DNA of 64,000 nt, from assembly GCA_020536535.1 (NCBI GenBank), contig JAHLWZ010000823.1:1-64000 (forward strand), in the 5' to 3' direction. The position numbers and the translations under genes were made by a program. Each line of letters begins with the position of its first letter. Position 1 is the stretch's first letter. This document shows positions 1 through 11,428 of this stretch, piece after piece. The notes beneath the pieces are model-generated. The model made no database searches. It was not told the DNA's origin and saw only the letters and a program-made list of their open reading frames with translations. This DNA is from Pelomyxa schiedti. Taxonomy: Eukaryota > Evosea > Pelobiontida > Pelomyxidae.

Positions 1-519
<519 letters not shown>

Positions 520-561
520 AAATTGCGTTTTAGGTAAAGTCTATTGGATGGGGGTCGTGTA

Positions 562-1839
562 TCATGAGAAGAGGGATGAGTGTTGATTGATGGTGGAGAC
601 GGGGGCAAACATATCGAAAGTGATCACAGGAAGCCCAGAAGAGGCATCAATGACGTGTATCTTCCTGTCACTTTCACTGACTGCAAACAGGAACCCACAC
701 CCGGCAATGACCTGGAGGAAGTGGTCAGTCGTTTGGATGCACCGCACTGGATGGTCAGAGTTGTGGCAGTCCCACAGTTCGTATGACATTTTATAATCAA
801 AGGCCTTCCCAACGCAGAATATGCAGTCATTCAGCTGTGACAGGTCAGAGCACCTGGTTGACAGCAATTTCGTTAAACCTGTTCTGGAATCGACTTGGAA
901 GACTTTGTCATCATCATTGCCCCATGGCATAACAATGAAGACAACAGAGCCACGAGTCCTCTTCCTCCTGAAAACAAGTGCTTGGGAAACCGGCAGCTTG
1001 AAAGGCACAGAAACCAATGGGGACTGCGCCAACACCGAAATTCTCTTGGATTCGTATGTCTGCCGTACATCGAACAGAGTGCATGAAATGGCCTTGCTTG
1101 AATCACAGCAAAAAATGAACAGTGCCTCGTCAGGAACCACATTATTCAAAAACAGCCTCGTCGAGGTGACTCCCTCCCCCGGCATCCACGGTACCTCAAT
1201 CCCAGCCGCAGGTACAATCCTCCCTGGCGCGTTCCTATAAGAAGTGAATTCCAGAATGCAACTGACTTCCATCGTCACTCTTTTGCTTCCACCGCCGCCA
1301 GAACCTGTTCCCGTTCCGGGAGAATTCTCCCTCCCGCACGTGACCCACCACCTTGCGTTGACTGCGTCGCACAAAACATATGCCCTGCATAGCTGCACAG
1401 ACCCGGCCGTGCCCCTCCCAGTTCCAGTTCCCCGGCCGGTCTCGCTGAGATCGACATCATCATCCCTCCGGAGTGTCAGCGTAGTGACATACCCGACGTC
1501 CCTCCGCGCCGAGACCCCGGGGGCCAGCCACCACCGCCACTCCAGGGTGCTGACGCGGCCGCGGGGGGTGAGGCCCAGCGTGGCGCGGGACACGCCGAAC
1601 AGCACCGTCCGGGGCTGCACCGCGAGGGCGACCGAGGACGCGGTGCCCAGGACCCAGTCGAGCCAGATGAGCCGCGCCAGGGCCGGGACCGAGAGCACCG
1701 AGCGCGCGGGGCTGCGCGAGCCGCAGCGTGGGTGCGACGACGCCGCAAGAGCCGCGAACTGGTCCACCGCGTTGACTGAGCATGACGCCGCCACTGCTGG
1801 AAGCTGCTCCGGCTCTGGCTCCGTGCGACGCACGGACAT
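562..1839 (-). CDS. Lineage-specific protein of unknown function
   Basis: An open minus-strand frame of 425 codons from the ATG at 1839 (MSVRRTEPEPE). An earlier in-frame ATG at 1887 lies in the inverted-repeat arm and is less likely. The N-terminal part is GC-rich and includes the phrase QFAALAASSHPRCG, followed by a Trp-rich segment. From about residue 200 the sequence alternates short hydrophobic strands with turns, as in a beta-propeller (for example RKIHVIDASSGLPVITFD). I recall similar openings in expanded protein families of Pelomyxa, but this is memory, not a search. No catalytic motif is visible. The stop at 562 may be bypassed by splicing to the exon at 519-337. Confidence 0.55.
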   Translation of the reverse strand: MSVRRTEPEPEQLPAVAASCSVNAVDQFAALAASSHPRCGSRSPARSVLSVPALARLIWLDWVLGTASSVALAVQPRTVLFGVSRATLGLTPRGRVSTLEWRWWLAPGVSARRDVGYVTTLTLRRDDDVDLSETGRGTGTGRGTAGSVQLCRAYVLCDAVNARWWVTCGRENSPGTGTGSGGGGSKRVTMEVSCILEFTSYRNAPGRIVPAAGIEVPWMPGEGVTSTRLFLNNVVPDEALFIFCCDSSKAISCTLFDVRQTYESKRISVLAQSPLVSVPFKLPVSQALVFRRKRTRGSVVFIVMPWGNDDDKVFQVDSRTGLTKLLSTRCSDLSQLNDCIFCVGKAFDYKMSYELWDCHNSDHPVRCIQTTDHFLQVIAGCGFLFAVSESDRKIHVIDASSGLPVITFDMFAPVSTINQHSSLFS

Positions 1840-2070
1840 TTCGCAAAAGGGAAAAACGAGGCCGAACTGGATCAGGCGAAGTGGCACCTTGTGATTCTCA
1901 ATGACTCGGGGCGGAACGTAAGTGTGTCTGTCCCACGTTGTGTGTGTGTGGGGCCACCTCGTGAATCAGGTGGATAATACGTGGGGGGTGGGGGTGAGGG
2001 GAAAAAAAAAAAACTTGCTGAACCATTCAAACGAATCGAAAGACGAGGCGATGTGGAAGGGAAACACAAG
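1815..2070 (-). repeat. Right arm of the inverted repeat, overlapping a gene start
   Basis: This is the reverse complement of 180-445 with substitutions and indels. It holds a degraded copy of the exon ending in NDSGRN, with its GTAAGT donor on the plus strand near 1918, and of the following LAEPFKRIE exon. The ATG used by the gene at 562-1839 lies inside this arm, so that gene's 5' end and promoter are made of duplicated, flipped exon sequence. Confidence 0.8.
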
Positions 2071-2199
2071 CGGATGACCGAAGTGCACTGCCCAAGCGGA
2101 GCACAAGGCCCCCCATGGTTGGATTTATTCGCGTCACCCTGGTAGAGGCCCCACTCCAGGAGTTTGTGTGAAGAGCTGCAGAACGTTTTGGCCCCCCTC

Positions 2200-2251
2200 C
2201 CGCCACCGCCACCGCCACCGCCACCGCCACCGCCACCGCCACCGCCCCCCA
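2200..2251. repeat. CCACCG hexanucleotide repeat
   Basis: A run of alternating CCA and CCG triplets ending in CCCCCC, followed by a T-rich stretch. It could encode polyproline on the plus strand or Val-Ala/Gly tracts on the minus strand. No flanking gene is convincing, so it is reported only as a simple repeat. Confidence 0.9.
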
Positions 2252-2542
2252 TGTGTGTCTTTTTCTTTTTTTTTTATCAGTGCTTTGTTGGGTTTGTTTT
2301 AGCACATCATTTGAGTATAACTCCTTCTGGGACGGGGCCCTATTGTGAGTTGCTTGTTTGCACGCGGTATTTTCCGTGTTAGAGTCTCAGCAAGGGCTTC
2401 TGTAACGTGAGCAGGTTCAAGGTGTCGCTTCACCCATAAGTATTGGATTGCCGAGATTTTTTCCTTAAAAGTCCGGATTCAGAGAGCATTCTCTTGGAGT
2501 GCACTTAAATACAAATCAAAACAATGAGCTCTGGTGATACTT

Positions 2543-2640
2543 CGCTTTGGGTGCGGGTGGCCCAGGTCCGATTCCTGGCGAAGGGGAAAGTCAAATCCTC
2601 TTCGTGGTTCAGTGGCAGAATACCTTCGTTTCACCAAGCG
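2543..2640 (+). tRNA. Candidate circularly permuted tRNA-Glu(UUC)
   Basis: The 3' half comes first. Anticodon-stem 3' strand GCGGG is 2553-2557, variable loop TGGC 2558-2561, T-stem CCAGG/CCTGG 2562-2566 and 2574-2578 with loop TCCGATT, acceptor 3' strand CGAAGGG 2579-2585 and discriminator G 2586. An 11-nt spacer (2587-2597) follows. Then comes the 5' half: acceptor CTCTTCG 2598-2604, U8/G9, D-stem GTTC/GAAT (2607-2610, 2618-2621) around AGTGGCA, stem CCTTC 2623-2627 and loop GTTTCAC with anticodon TTC at 2630-2632. All seven acceptor pairs form (one G-U). The anticodon stem has one U-C mismatch. Flanking CGCTTTGG (2543-2550) pairs with CCAAGCG (2634-2640) apart from one bulged T, giving a bulge-helix-bulge-like frame as in known permuted tRNAs. 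No normal 5' half lies upstream and no T-arm lies downstream. Confidence 0.75.
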
Positions 2641-2658
2641 CAGCCACTCCGTTAATCA

Positions 2659-2665
2659 TTTTTTT
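2659..2665 (+). terminator. Probable RNA polymerase III terminator
   Basis: A run of seven T lies 19 bases after the external helix of the permuted tRNA. Four or more T on the non-template strand is the usual Pol III stop signal, so this fits a transcript covering both tRNA halves. Confidence 0.6.
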
Positions 2666-3063
2666 CCCCTTGAACCCCATAACAAAGCGATCTGGCCCTG
2701 GCCCACCACATGTTTGTTTCTTCTCTTTTTATTATCCTTTCCACTGACGAACCAACGCAGGAGTGGGCAAAAGAAAGAAAAAGTACTTACTTTGCCAATT
2801 AACAAATCTAGACCTGATGGTGTGTGCCCAAAAAAGATCCTCAAATGTCCCAAGTGCAACGCTTCTGGACCGCACTGTGTTCTTGAATCTGTGCACTGTG
2901 GGCACACCCACTATGACTGTGTACTATTTGCAATTTGAGTTTGGGATGTATTTCCCGTAGAGGCAATGCATTTCAGCAGCAGTATGTAGCAATGGCTAGG
3001 ACAAACCGACAGCGACATGTTCGCTCTTCTTTTTCTAAGTGGATAATGCATATCTGGAGCCCA

Positions 3064-3147
3064 GGGGCGGTCATTTTACATAGAGGAAAAACCACATGAT
3101 GTAATTTAGGGCGGTAACCTATCATTTCCTGTGTAAAATGACCGCCC
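3064..3147. mobile_element. 84-bp palindromic MITE-like element
   Basis: The left end GGGCGGTCATTTTACA and the right end TGTAAAATGACCGCCC (3132-3147) are perfect reverse complements. The inner sequence also pairs in part (AGAGGAAA against TTTCCTGTG). There is no coding capacity. The tips match those of the adjacent element at 3149-3445, so this looks like an internally deleted member of the same family. Confidence 0.8.
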
Positions 3148-3148
3148 A

Positions 3149-3445
3149 GGGGCGGTCATTTTTCACTTTGTATCCTGCAGTCAAAAACTCCAACCAGAGG
3201 TCCCACAGAGTGTTGAACAGGTTAAAAAAGTGTTTCCCCCCATTTTCCAGCCGTCGGTGCCCATGACAAGGCTCTCAGACCCATCGGTCATCAGTTCTCA
3301 GAAAAAACTCCGAGAGAAATCGTAGTGCCGGGAAGCCACCGTTGTGCAGGACAACGTAAGGTGGACATGCCGTGCAGCCGACTGGTATCTCGGCTGTGGG
3401 GTGGAGTTTTTGACTGCAGGATTCAAAGTGTAAAATGACCGCCCC
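3149..3445. mobile_element. 297-bp MITE with 44-bp terminal inverted repeats
   Basis: The ends 3149-3192 and 3402-3445 are near-perfect inverted repeats sharing the tip GGGGCGGTCATTTT and the inner block CTGCAGTCAAAAACTCCA. The interior has no open frame of note. It begins one base after the 84-bp relative, giving two elements of one family side by side. I could not identify a clear target-site duplication, so the superfamily is not assigned. Confidence 0.85.
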
Positions 3446-3596
3446 GGTTTTTGTTTCTGCCGTGGGAGGAAAAATAATTTGTTTTGTTGATCATAGTAGA
3501 CTAGTTCACAATTTTACTTTGGCACCAAGACTTCTGACGCCGTTCAGCTTTCCGCAACTTGGCATTAGCTTTAGAACTGCTATTCTAAGCGTCACT

Positions 3597-3787
3597 CACT
3601 CACACTTTTTGGCATCAATGGGGCAGAAAAGGGACTGGTTCTCTGTACCCTGTGAAGGGAAAATTCTGAAATCTCTGGACCACATCTGGACCAGACACGT
3701 TCTACCGTGTCGTGGTCTTTCCAGCGTCTGAGGAGCACCACATGGCAAGATCCAAAGACCCAAAAAATTAAAAGTGTGAGTCCCAAA
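3597..3787. mobile_element. Possible degenerate inverted-repeat element
   Basis: The left end ACTCACACTTTTTGG and the right end AAAAGTGTGAGTCCCAAA are inverted copies over about 14 bp. The right tip GTGTGAGTCCCAAA is identical to the tip of the 584-bp element at 62219-62802. The interior is short and not coding. It lies just downstream of the stop of the B-box gene. Confidence 0.5.
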
Positions 3788-3807
3788 TATTCCTTTTTTT
3801 TTTTCCC

Positions 3808-6012
3808 TCACAGAGCCACATCGTCGATGAGGAAGACGCCGAACTTTGAGTCTGATGTGCCTGAGTTGTCGGGTGAATCAACAACGATGAGCTGGTTGGT
3901 TGATGGAATCCAGGAAGTCAACCTCACATACTTGCCAAATGTTGGGAGTGTGTTTCTGTAATTGTAATCATAATCACCAGTTGTGGTGTCAAACACCCCA
4001 TCGACCACCCCACAGGCGTGAGTGTTGCCAAAGTAGAACCTCCCACACACAACAAACGCAAAGCCTACCCTCCTCTTGGTGCGAGGGACAGTCCACGTCT
4101 GCAAGATGGCGAGGGAGTCGGGGTCCACCCTCGTGATGTGTATGTGGCTGTTGTCTGGTGGTGCGTGAAGCGCATACAGCACACCCCCTGCGTCGACATA
4201 CCAGCATGTGTCTGTGTCTCCACCCCAGTCCCACGCTGACTGGCCAGAGTAGCCTGCGTTTGGGAGTGGTGCAGTTGCTACTATTGACCCGTCACTCACA
4301 CGCACCTTGGTCATTGTGGCTTGGTTGTACGGGGTGCAGTAAACGTGGCCGTTGTGCACAGCCTGGTATGTGCCACCGGGGCGGTTGGGCATGCCCTTGA
4401 GTGTGAATTGCCTTGGGTTGGTGTTGTTGAGGAAGCTGGTCATGTTTGCAAACTCTGTAAGTTGCAGAGTGGCATAGGAACTGCTCCAGTAGACTTTTCC
4501 GGTTGTGTTGTCAACAAACAGCTTCTGTGCCTGACGGAATGTGGTCGAGGGCACCATCTGCCCAAGTTGTTTGAGCTCCCTCATTGCTTCGGGAACAAGG
4601 CGACCAAGTGATGAAATTGTTCCACAAACGGCAGTTGAGTCACATTCAAATCTCACCTGTTTGCATTTTTTGTGTCATTTTACATTTTTTTTGGATGTGG
4701 AAAAGAGATACCTTCAATTCATTTGGTGCTGGAGAGTCATTCTCGGCACCTGAATCGCAAAGGTTTTTGACACGAGAAGTGAGAGTGTAATTGACAGCCA
4801 CGAGTTGGAGGTCAGTGAACCTCATGGTTGCCTGTTGTGCGTATTCTTGTGCTTCTTGTGCATCCTTCATCTTGTTGTCGCATTCATCGATGTGTTCTTG
4901 GAATGTCTTGAAGGGGTGAACACATTGTCAGTGTGTGATTGGCGTAACAGACAAGTTCCTACCTTTTTCGCAGTTTCGGTGATTGTCTTCAGTTCTGAGA
5001 GCATCAATGCCTCCCTGGAATTGACAGCTGCAACAATCTTGGCAAATTCAGTTCGTATCTCTGCTTCAACTTTCTCTGAAACTTCATCTGCGTTTTTGCA
5101 GCATCCCTTTTGGGTTTTTTTTAGTTGTTGTTGTCGAATTGGGAGAAAACACAATTGCAGTGAGTTTTGAAAGTGAAAGCTTCTCCAAACACGATGACAA
5201 CTTGGAGCACAGTGAGGCAATGTTCTCCTTGAACTTGGAGCTCAGGTCAGAGGAAAACACAAAGTCGTGATTCTTGTGGTCAATCAATCTGATAATTGTG
5301 TTAGTTTGTAGTTGGAAACAACCCGATGACGCAACAGGTCCCAAATCAGAAGAAAAAAGAAAAAGGAACACACACGTGCAATCACGGCAAATCAGAGACT
5401 TGTCAGTGTTGCAGTACCACCGCAGTTCCTCATGTGGATGCTTGGAACAAAGTGCTGGTTTGGGTTCCGCGGGTGTGACACTCGTCTGTGTCCTGATTTG
5501 ATCCACAGTCACAACCTGCATTCGACGTAGTGTGAATGATTTAGTTGGTGGAAGCAGCTAGCTCTAAATAAACACTACACTACATTGTGGGAGGCAGTCT
5601 TCCTCGCACGTGAGTGGTGTGCCTTGTCATCAGCACACAAGAACGCCCCGCACGTTGGGCACCACCACGGCACGTCGTGTGATCCGCACTCGACGCACTC
5701 GCGCGGCGGCGCGGCAGTCGTCGTAGTGGTCCCTGGTTTGTGTGTCCCGCCCTCGGCAACAAGTGGAGCCAGGTCCAACAGGTGGCACTTCCAAAGGTCG
5801 ACAGGGAACCCCCCTTGTGGAATTGCGGCCTGTCGATAGGTTGTGTTGAATGACTGTTTGTTTATTGGTAAGTAAAGGCACAGAGAGGGACCTGGAATTG
5901 GCACACAGGGCACCTCACTGACGATGGCGACGATGTGGCGGGGTTCCTCGCTGAGGGGAGCTCGCCTCGTGAACATAGAGTGATACATTCGAGGCACAAA
6001 CTGTGCAAACAC
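3808..6012 (-). CDS. B-box / coiled-coil / olfactomedin-like protein
   Basis: Six exons on the minus strand: 6012-5584, 5515-5376, 5288-5153, 5106-4963, 4906-4712 and 4656-3808. All junctions are GT-AG and keep frame, giving about 630 residues. Exon 1 ends in a zinc-binding B-box type segment (CVECGSHDVPWWCPTCGAFLC). Exons 2-3 give a second B-box (CSKHPHEELRWYCNTDKSLI, then CRDCTLIDHKNHDF). Exons 3-5 are a helical, coiled-coil region as in TRIM proteins. The last 280 residues resemble an olfactomedin domain: AWDWGGDTDTCWYVDAGGVL, then HITRVDPDSLAILQTWTVP and GFAFVVCGRFYF. No RING precedes the B-boxes and no signal peptide is visible, so a cytoplasmic scaffold is likely. Olfactomedin domains are usually extracellular, which makes the combination unusual. 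Function is inferred only at domain level. Confidence 0.85.
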
Positions 6013-6930
6013 GGCAGTAGCCTGACGGTGGGGTGAGTGCGAGGGTAATTTTAAAGTTCGGGCCGGGAGTTGTTCACCTGGGGTCGCGGAAGAACGAGGA
6101 GCAACACGGGCACGTTATTGGCGCTGTCACTTCCCTCTTGTCCATGAGAGAAAGTTGGCTGAATAAAATAATCAACAGACCGGAACGCTTCAATTTTCGT
6201 TTTCGAGTCAGTGTTTTGGGAAAGTTCCCAGAAGGGAGTGATGAGGCCTCAATCAATCCCTTTGATTATTCCTAGAAGGAGCCTTTTCTTTACCTCAAAA
6301 CTATGTGACTTGTAGTCAAAGCACCTGGTCACTGATTGAAGAGTCCCGCATGCGGGAATCAGGTGCGCGACGGGAATCTTTCTCCCAAAACGCTCCCGAA
6401 CCCTCCCAAAACGTTAAAAAAGTTGGAAATTACAGCACTGATTCAAGAGACAGATCAAATAGCAATCAGGCTGGTAGACAAGGCTAACAACCAATAGCTT
6501 AGAAGAGAATAATAAACTCGTTTGAAGACAAGGCGGTTTTGTGATTAGTGAGGTGACAGGGTGCAACAGCACCACAATCCACATAAGAACAGCCTCGTTA
6601 AAGAAGAGTTTAGAAAGGCGGATAGAAATCGAACGAGAAGGAGTGCGGTGTGTGAGTTCTAATCCTTGTTTCCGGTGCGCCACAACCAGCAAGAAAAAAA
6701 GAATCTGGTACGCTACACGACGCTCGTAATAGCGACTTAGCTTTTCCTTCACAAGACCAAATAACTCAAACGCAACAATAGTTTATTCACCACTCAATTA
6801 GTCAACCAATTTAACGACCATTGTGATCTCGTTGAAACGGAGATCTTATAAATGCTACGCAGGGGAATGGTGCCAAAGGTGTCAAGCTTAGCTTTGGTGA
6901 ATCTCTTGCCATTCTAATCCCGCGATCTAA
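6013..6930. other. Intergenic, no gene recognised
   Basis: Between the B-box gene start and the ubiquitin locus I see only short frames without coding character or splice structure. It includes the 5' flank of the B-box gene. No RNA gene was recognised. Confidence 0.5.
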
Positions 6931-6947
6931 AGTCTATCTCACTAGCT

Positions 6948-8132
<1,185 letters not shown>

Positions 8133-9710
8133 ATAAAACACCCACCGCATCATTCCTTTCCCACCATCACCTTGTAGTATTTTGAATAATCAAAAAACAC
8201 ATTTCGTTGCTATTGTGGCCATTATACACAGTACCAATATGGGACAAATGCGTGGTCCCCACGCCAGCTGTACGTGGCTCAGTGACAAATGGCCTAATGT
8301 GGGAGCGTCGGGTACAAAAGCACACCAATCGAGTGGGCAGAAAGAAAAAGAAAAAACTGGCAACTGTGGGGAATTGGCACGCGGAAAAAATTTGGCCTCT
8401 TATTGGTGTGCGAATGCCATGGTGTGACTTGTAGTTGTTGTTGGAACTGCAGTAACGACTGTTAGGACTGTGGGGAGCTTCTTCTTGGGTGTGGAGAAAG
8501 TGGAACTTGGCTGTGGAGGGTTGGTGAGTCACGGGATAAGATAATTACTGACTTGCGTGCCTTTCATCCGTTCAGGTAGGGTTGGGTGCCAGTAGAGTGC
8601 AGCACAGGGTATCACAGTGCAGTACAGTCAGTCAGTGCGTGATTACGGAGCTCACTCCGTCGGTGCCATGGACAGTCAGGCATTTGGCGTGGTAAACAAG
8701 GCAGTCCTGAGAGTTAAAGTGAGTGTCGTGCAACAAGGGTGAGGGTTTTGTACCTCAGTCCGATGTTACACATCATATCTTGCATGAGGCAGTGCTAAGC
8801 GGTATGGTTGTTTCCAAAGATACACCAATCATCCCAAAATCCCAATAATCCTCCTCTGACTCTGGGGTTTGGTTAGATTTTTCGTGGAGAAGAAAGTTTA
8901 TTACCTTGGGTTGCTTGGGTCTTCGTACTTGTTGTTTTATCAGTAGGTAGGATTATGGGCTGAGTGGGGGTGGTGGGGCGATTTAAGTGCTGGCGAAAGA
9001 CCCTGTGGCTCACCTTCTTTTCGTGGCGGTTTTGCTGTACTATGGTCCGATGAAATCCGAAGGGTTTCGTGTTAAATTGATTGCCCGGTGTGGGGGTAAA
9101 TATTTTTGTGTTAAAGAAAGGTGGTGGCTGTTGGTTATTGTTGTTGTGCTGGGATGGGGAAGCAAAGGTGGCCGTGTGGTGGTGGATGATGTGTTGATTG
9201 TTGTTGCCTGTGAGTGTGATTGGAGTTCTTGAAGGTAGATGTCTTCGTGGCAGCGTGATCACCATGACGGCGTTGTTCCGTCCTCGCGGCGTGCACGGTC
9301 CCATCATCGGGAGTCACTGGGTCCTGCGGCGAAAGATTCGAGTTAGCGACACCAACACACGTGGGTGAACAAAAAAACACGTAGAAAACAACGAAAGGGG
9401 TGGGGGGAAAAACACGCGAGAGATCGGTATGTGTACCTGTTCACGTGTGCATCTAAGAGCGATATCGGGTTCACGTTTCGGCACAGTCGCCGTCGCTCGC
9501 GTGCGTGTCACTTTGGTTGGTTTTTGGTTTTGGTTTTGTTAAAATTTTTGGTTAGATTAATCTGCGGGAGGGATAAATACTGCGAAAAGGAAACGGTGAC
9601 GCCTGCCAAAACGGCAACTGTTACAGTTGCTCCGCCCAGTTGTGCGTACAATTGAATAGACTCTGAGACTTACACTCGCAAATCACCGCATACTGGTTGG
9701 GCTTCCACTT
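8133..9710. other. Gene-poor stretch, one weak low-complexity frame
   Basis: No gene can be supported. A minus-strand frame at 8873-9307 (144 codons, rich in Asn, His, Thr and Pro) is the longest, but it has no recognisable motif and no convincing splice partner. The rest holds short G/T-rich sequence. Confidence 0.4.
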
Positions 9711-9713
9711 CCG

Positions 9714-10330
9714 TCAGACTCGGAGATAAGGCTCCAAAGGAAGACCGCGGAGTAGATCTTGATCATCAACAAAGAATTCATCGTCCATAAACGTTCCGTC
9801 AGGTGTCCAAACGACGTTCAGACGGAGCCCGTGTGTTTCGGTGTGCATGCAGTGCCCTGGAGACCGCCGCCCGCTCTGCTCGCCACACAGTCAAAGTCAA
9901 TTGTGGGACCGTGCGTGCATCGTCACCTGGGGGCGGCGGCGTTGTTGTACGTGGCTGGCTAATGCGTCGCCTCACACCAAGCCACTGTCTCGCGATGCAC
10001 CTCGGAATTGTGGGACACACCGCGCCGTATCGGTGCACCCTCGGTTGCACGTCAAACTCTCTCAACAACGTCGAGGTTGTCTCCCATCATAATTGTGGCC
10101 AGAAGGGTTTTCCGTCGCACGCGCGGTGGCCATAAGTGTACGTTGTGGCTGACGGGACAAGGGACAAGACAAACCCACGGCACAATCGCCCGTTGTTGTA
10201 ATCATCGTCGATGTTCGCACGGTCGTAGTTCGGCGTGGTTTTTTTTTTTTTCCGTTTGTACAAGAATACTCGGAATTGCCAATGTGCCCATCAAGGTTCA
10301 CCATCATCACGCAAAACCGTACGCGAGCTT
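9714..10330 (-). pseudogene. Decayed gene of an unrecognised family
   Basis: On the minus strand a strongly protein-like frame runs from about 10220 (NYDRANIDDDYNNGRLCRGF, then YTYGHRACDGKPFWPQL). It meets an in-frame TGA near 10094 and continues as LLREFDVQPRVHRYGAVCPT. It then has to shift frame near 9850 to continue as LNVVWTPDGTFMDDEFFVDD and end at a stop at 9714-9716. GC-rich codon use and the absence of splice signals at the breaks favour a pseudogene over introns. I do not recognise the family. Confidence 0.4.
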
Positions 10331-10339
10331 GGTTCAACC

Positions 10340-11428
10340 AACAAATGTGAGTTTCGTGTGTTCGACTTGTGTTTGTAGTGCTCCTTAGTGGGCTGTTTGA
10401 CTTCAGATGATAATTCAAAGGAACTTCCACTAGCCAAACTTTTTTCTCATAGTTCAGGAGCTACCGGTGGAGCGAAACCCACCATCACTACGAAGAGTGC
10501 CATCCAAAGATTCAACTTCAATGATGGGAGGTGTGGATATCTTCTCTATTATTAGCTGTGCTATGTGGTCACCCTTTTGCTACTGTTTTGATTTAGAGTT
10601 TAGAGTGGGTCTGTCTCTCAAACCTTGGAAAGGTGCCTGTGCGAAATTGAATAACAGAACTTGCACATGGCCTCTATAATCTAATGTTGTTTGTTAGTTG
10701 TTGTCAAATGTGATAAGATAAACCTACCGGAATCAATGGCACCAGCTCCAGCATCAATGCCATGGTTAAGAGCAAGTGAAGAGCGCGGCGCTGCAGTGAT
10801 GTGTTACATTTCCAATTGCGTTACTCAATAGCCCCAGATAGTGGAATGCCACAAAACCTATTCGCCCATAGTGGCCAGATGGAATAGCAACAGCAATATC
10901 AGTGGGCACCAGTACTCTCCATCACTGGTATCACAATGGGTGCAGCACTAAAAAAAAGTAAAACAAATAAATAAAACTCTCCTATTCTTGCAGCACAAGG
11001 AGCATTTGGAGCAGCACAAAGAGTGGGTGTTGGGAGTGCATTTGAGAGCGGGAGTGGTGGTGCATTTGGGGGCAGCATTTGGATTGGAGCGGTGCATTTG
11101 GGGATATCAGCAAGCAAGCAGCACGGGCATCGTTTACAACAGAGCTCTATTATATTTTGCCAAACCTTCTCTGATAGACACGGAAGTGCTTCTCAGTGGA
11201 AGGAGAGCCCTCAACAACAACGTTCAACAAAGTACAGCACCGACACACAGTCCTCCAATACGCCACCACAGCCAAATCATCTCGAAAGCAGGGCAAAAAA
11301 AAAACGGTTGAGAAATCAAAAGGCGGCACTGAACCGACATTTGGTTTGAAACATGTTTTTTTTTTACGTTGGTACCTGCTTGTGTTGTACAATAGATAGA
11401 AATTCATCCAAGAACAAGAAGCAAGGGC
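10340..11428. other. Unassigned; weak plus-strand frames
   Basis: Short plus-strand stretches look partly coding: about 10450-10545, with [17 protein letters not shown], and 10995-11349, with Gly/Ala/Phe-rich text and then a basic tail RAKKKRLRNQKAALNRHLV. I could not join them into a gene with a start and consistent splice sites. They may be remnants of a gene or a low-expressed one. Confidence 0.25.

Noticed and set aside
1244-1894. Plus-strand frame of 216 codons
   Set aside because: It is the antisense of the GC-rich minus-strand gene at 562-1839, with Arg/Ser/Pro text typical of a shadow frame.
2521-2680. Two separate ordinary tRNA genes, each half decayed
   Set aside because: No D-arm lies upstream of 2543 and no T-arm lies downstream of 2640, while the acceptor strands and outer flanks pair across the halves. 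Permutation explains this better, but tandem decay is not excluded.
5854-5891. A 38-bp GT-AG intron inside exon 1 of the B-box gene
   Set aside because: Removing it would shift the frame away from the B-box; the unspliced frame stays open through it.
6600-6740. tRNA-like T-loop text near 6655
   Set aside because: The flanking stem does not pair and there is no matching acceptor or D-arm.
8873-9307. Minus-strand 144-codon frame rich in Asn, His and Thr
   Set aside because: Low complexity, no motif and no supporting splice or promoter signals.
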